Part shown: positions 7,761 to 9,259 of the stretch, piece by piece
How the letters are laid out: the number at the start of each line of letters is the position of its first letter
Numbering within the stretch: the stretch's first letter is position 1
Assembly (NCBI GenBank): GCA_902803305.1
Contig: CADCPL010000166.1
Coordinates: forward strand, 1 to 9,259
Direction: 5' to 3'
Source: an uncultured Lachnospiraceae bacterium
GTDB lineage: Bacteria; Bacillota; Clostridia; Lachnospirales; Lachnospiraceae
DNA: 9,259 nucleotides
The notes under the pieces: generated by a model
The model's database searches: none
The model's input: only the letters and a program-made list of their open reading frames with translations
Told to the model about the DNA's origin: nothing
Program-made: the position numbers and the translations under genes

Positions 7761-8960
7761 ATGAAAAAGGTTATGGCTATGTTAATGGCCGGAGTAATGG
7801 CATGCCTGACGGCTTGTGCTACAGCCGGCGCAGGTGCAGACGGAGCAGCAGCTAGCGCATCTTCATCATCGGATACTATCAAGATAGGTGTATTTGAGCC
7901 TTCAACAGGTGACTCCGCATCGGGCGGAAAGAAAGAGATCCTCGGAATGCAGTATGCAAATGCTGAGACTCCCACCGTTGAAGTAGGCGGAAAGACATAT
8001 AATGTTGAGCTCGTTATGGCTGATAACGGATCATCGGCAGATAAGGCTCCTTCGGCAGCTTCAGAGCTCGTAGGTAAGGATGTTGCACTCGTGCTCGGTT
8101 CATACGGTTCGGGCGTATCGATGGCAGGCGGTCCCAAGTTTGAGGAAGCCGGACTTGCAGCTATCGGTGTTACATGTACAAACCCCAACGTTACTGCAGG
8201 TAACGATTACTACTTCAGAATTTGTTTCCTTGATAACTTCCAGGCTGACGTTCTTGCAAACTTCGCCATGGATAAGTTCTCAGCCAAGAAGGCATACTGC
8301 CTCGGTGAGAACGGAAACGAGTATGATCAGGGACTTTGCGTATTCTTCAAGCAGGTATTTGAAGCAGCAGGCGGAGAGGTCATCACGGACTCATTCCCGA
8401 CCAACAACTCTGACTTTACTTCATATCTGAACAAGGCAAAGAGCGAGGGTGCAGACGTTATCTTTACTCCCGTTTCGATCGCTTATGCAAAGCAGATCAT
8501 GGAGCAGGCAGCTTCACTTGATATAGGTATTCCTTTCCTCGGATCGGATACACTTGATGACAACATGGTACTTGAGGCAACAAAGGGAACAAACCTTCAG
8601 CTCTATGTATCAACCTTCTATCAGGAAGGCGGATCTGAAACATTTGATAAGGGTATCAAGGATTACATCAACAACAATTCGGATGCCATGACAGCAAACG
8701 GCGGAAACGATACTATCTCTGCAGTTACAGCGATGGGTTACGATGCTTACTATGTTGCTCTTGAGGCTATCAAGGCAGCAGGCTCACCTGACAAGTCTGC
8801 TATCAAGGCTGCGATCCCCGGCGTAACATATACCGGTGTTTCAGGCTCGATCGCTTTTGACCAGGTCGGCGATGCTGTTCGTGATACTGCTTACATCAAG
8901 ACAGCTGATACCGCATCAGGCACATGGGCATTTGAAAAGGTACAGACAGGTTCAAAGTAA
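7761..8960 (+). CDS. livJ: Branched-chain amino acid-type ABC transporter substrate-binding lipoprotein
   Basis: Extracellular, membrane-anchored substrate-binding protein of a HAAT-family ABC importer (LivJ/LivK type). It captures its ligand and delivers it to the LivHM permease. At 399 residues it fits the family (about 370-400). The signal peptide (1-18) has a lipobox LTAC ending at C19, the predicted lipidated residue. An Ala/Ser/Gly-rich linker follows (20-38). A type 1 periplasmic-binding fold (Peripla_BP_6) starts at DTIKIGVFEPSTGDSASGG and runs to about 390, with the expected ligand-side loops GSYGSGVS (113-120), VTCTNP (137-142), ENGNEYDQG (183-191) and LGSDTLDD (260-267). It is 12 nt from a LivH-type permease gene. 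Ile codons are almost all ATC, unlike the upstream genes, suggesting high expression. Leucine, isoleucine and valine are the likely ligands by family, but related proteins bind other amino acids, amides or urea, so the exact ligand is not proven. Confidence 0.9.
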   Translation: MKKVMAMLMAGVMACLTACATAGAGADGAAASASSSSDTIKIGVFEPSTGDSASGGKKEILGMQYANAETPTVEVGGKTYNVELVMADNGSSADKAPSAASELVGKDVALVLGSYGSGVSMAGGPKFEEAGLAAIGVTCTNPNVTAGNDYYFRICFLDNFQADVLANFAMDKFSAKKAYCLGENGNEYDQGLCVFFKQVFEAAGGEVITDSFPTNNSDFTSYLNKAKSEGADVIFTPVSIAYAKQIMEQAASLDIGIPFLGSDTLDDNMVLEATKGTNLQLYVSTFYQEGGSETFDKGIKDYINNNSDAMTANGGNDTISAVTAMGYDAYYVALEAIKAAGSPDKSAIKAAIPGVTYTGVSGSIAFDQVGDAVRDTAYIKTADTASGTWAFEKVQTGSK

Positions 8961-8972
8961 AGGATTGATCTC

Positions 8973-9259
8973 ATGGAATATGTCATCTCGGTTCTACTCT
9001 CCGGTATATCGGTGGGCGGACAATATGCTCTTATAGCGATAGGATACACACTCGTATACGGTATCCTGCGTCTGATCAACTTCGCACACGGCGATGTGTT
9101 CATGGTCGCAGGACTTATGGGAATATACTTTTCGGCATCACTTCCTTTTACGGAGGCACTGCCTCTCGTGATAATCGTTACGGTGCTGCTCGGTTTTTCG
9201 ATCGAGCGTGCGGCATACAAGCCGCTTCGAAGCGCACCGAGGATGTCGGTTATGATCTC
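8973..9259 (+). CDS. livH: Branched-chain amino acid-type ABC transporter permease, N-terminal part (3' end outside window)
   Basis: First 95 codons (plus 2 nt) of a LivH-type inner-membrane permease, open to the window edge; complete proteins have about 290-310 residues. It starts MEYVISVLLSGISVGGQYAL and continues with the family hallmark LRLINFAHGDVFMVAG and the later ERAAYKPLRSAPRMSVMI, both typical of LivH-family permeases (BPD_transp_2). Hydrophobic stretches match at least three membrane segments: residues about 4-26, 43-55 and 60-74. An AAAGGA Shine-Dalgarno (8959-8964) overlaps the livJ stop and sits 8 nt before the ATG, so livJ and livH are probably cotranscribed. It would pair with a LivM permease and LivG/LivF ATPases expected downstream. 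Because livJ is of the same family, the substrate is most likely branched-chain amino acids. Confidence 0.9.
   Translation, partial: MEYVISVLLSGISVGGQYALIAIGYTLVYGILRLINFAHGDVFMVAGLMGIYFSASLPFTEALPLVIIVTVLLGFSIERAAYKPLRSAPRMSVMI

Noticed and set aside
8080..8430. Plus-strand alternative-frame open frame inside livJ
   Set aside because: Fully inside livJ in another frame, with no ribosome binding site and no recognisable protein family.
1..9259. A hidden mobile element, CRISPR array, defence system, toxin-antitoxin pair or RNA gene
   Set aside because: About 98 percent of the window is taken up by six recognised metabolic and transport genes. No direct repeat arrays, transposase motifs, tRNA-like cloverleaf or long structured gap were seen; the only gap over 20 nt is 7681-7760.

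Overview
The window is a compact, all plus-strand stretch of core nitrogen metabolism genes from a bacterium, most likely a Firmicute of the class Clostridia and plausibly a Lachnospiraceae member (Butyrivibrio-like). This placement is an inference from four things: strong AGGAGG-type ribosome binding sites, very tight gene packing, frequent ATA (Ile) and AGA/AGG (Arg) codons at what looks like mid-range GC, and the style of the lipoprotein signal peptide. No 16S rRNA or other phylogenetic marker is present, so the genus is not settled.

Positions 1-7680 look like one transcription unit of glutamine-consuming enzymes. It holds the 3' part of gltB (glutamate synthase large subunit: FMN domain, 3Fe-4S cysteines and the C-terminal GXGXG domain; the gene begins upstream of the window), a complete gltD (small subunit, FAD/NADPH, Fe-S), carA (carbamoyl-phosphate synthase glutaminase subunit) and carB (synthetase subunit). 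Gaps are 2, 18 and 1 nt, so no internal terminator, leader or attenuator can fit. GltBD turns glutamine plus 2-oxoglutarate into glutamate. CarAB uses glutamine, bicarbonate and ATP to make carbamoyl phosphate for pyrimidines and arginine.

An 80-nt gap (7681-7760) separates carB from a second unit. It contains a good sigma-A type promoter candidate (TTGATT, 17 nt, TAAAAT), a small inverted repeat over the -35 element and a near-consensus Shine-Dalgarno. Then come a lipoprotein substrate-binding protein of the branched-chain amino acid (LivJ/LivK) type and, 12 nt later, the first 95 codons of its LivH-type permease, which runs off the window end. The rest of the transporter (LivM, LivG, LivF) would be expected downstream.

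I see no tRNA, rRNA, CRISPR, insertion sequence, phage or defence genes. I found no clearly new biological system: every gene belongs to a well-known family. The points worth a second look are the joining of gltBD to carAB with no pyrimidine-type leader, the control region before livJ, the sharp codon-usage shift at livJ, and the allosteric domain of CarB.
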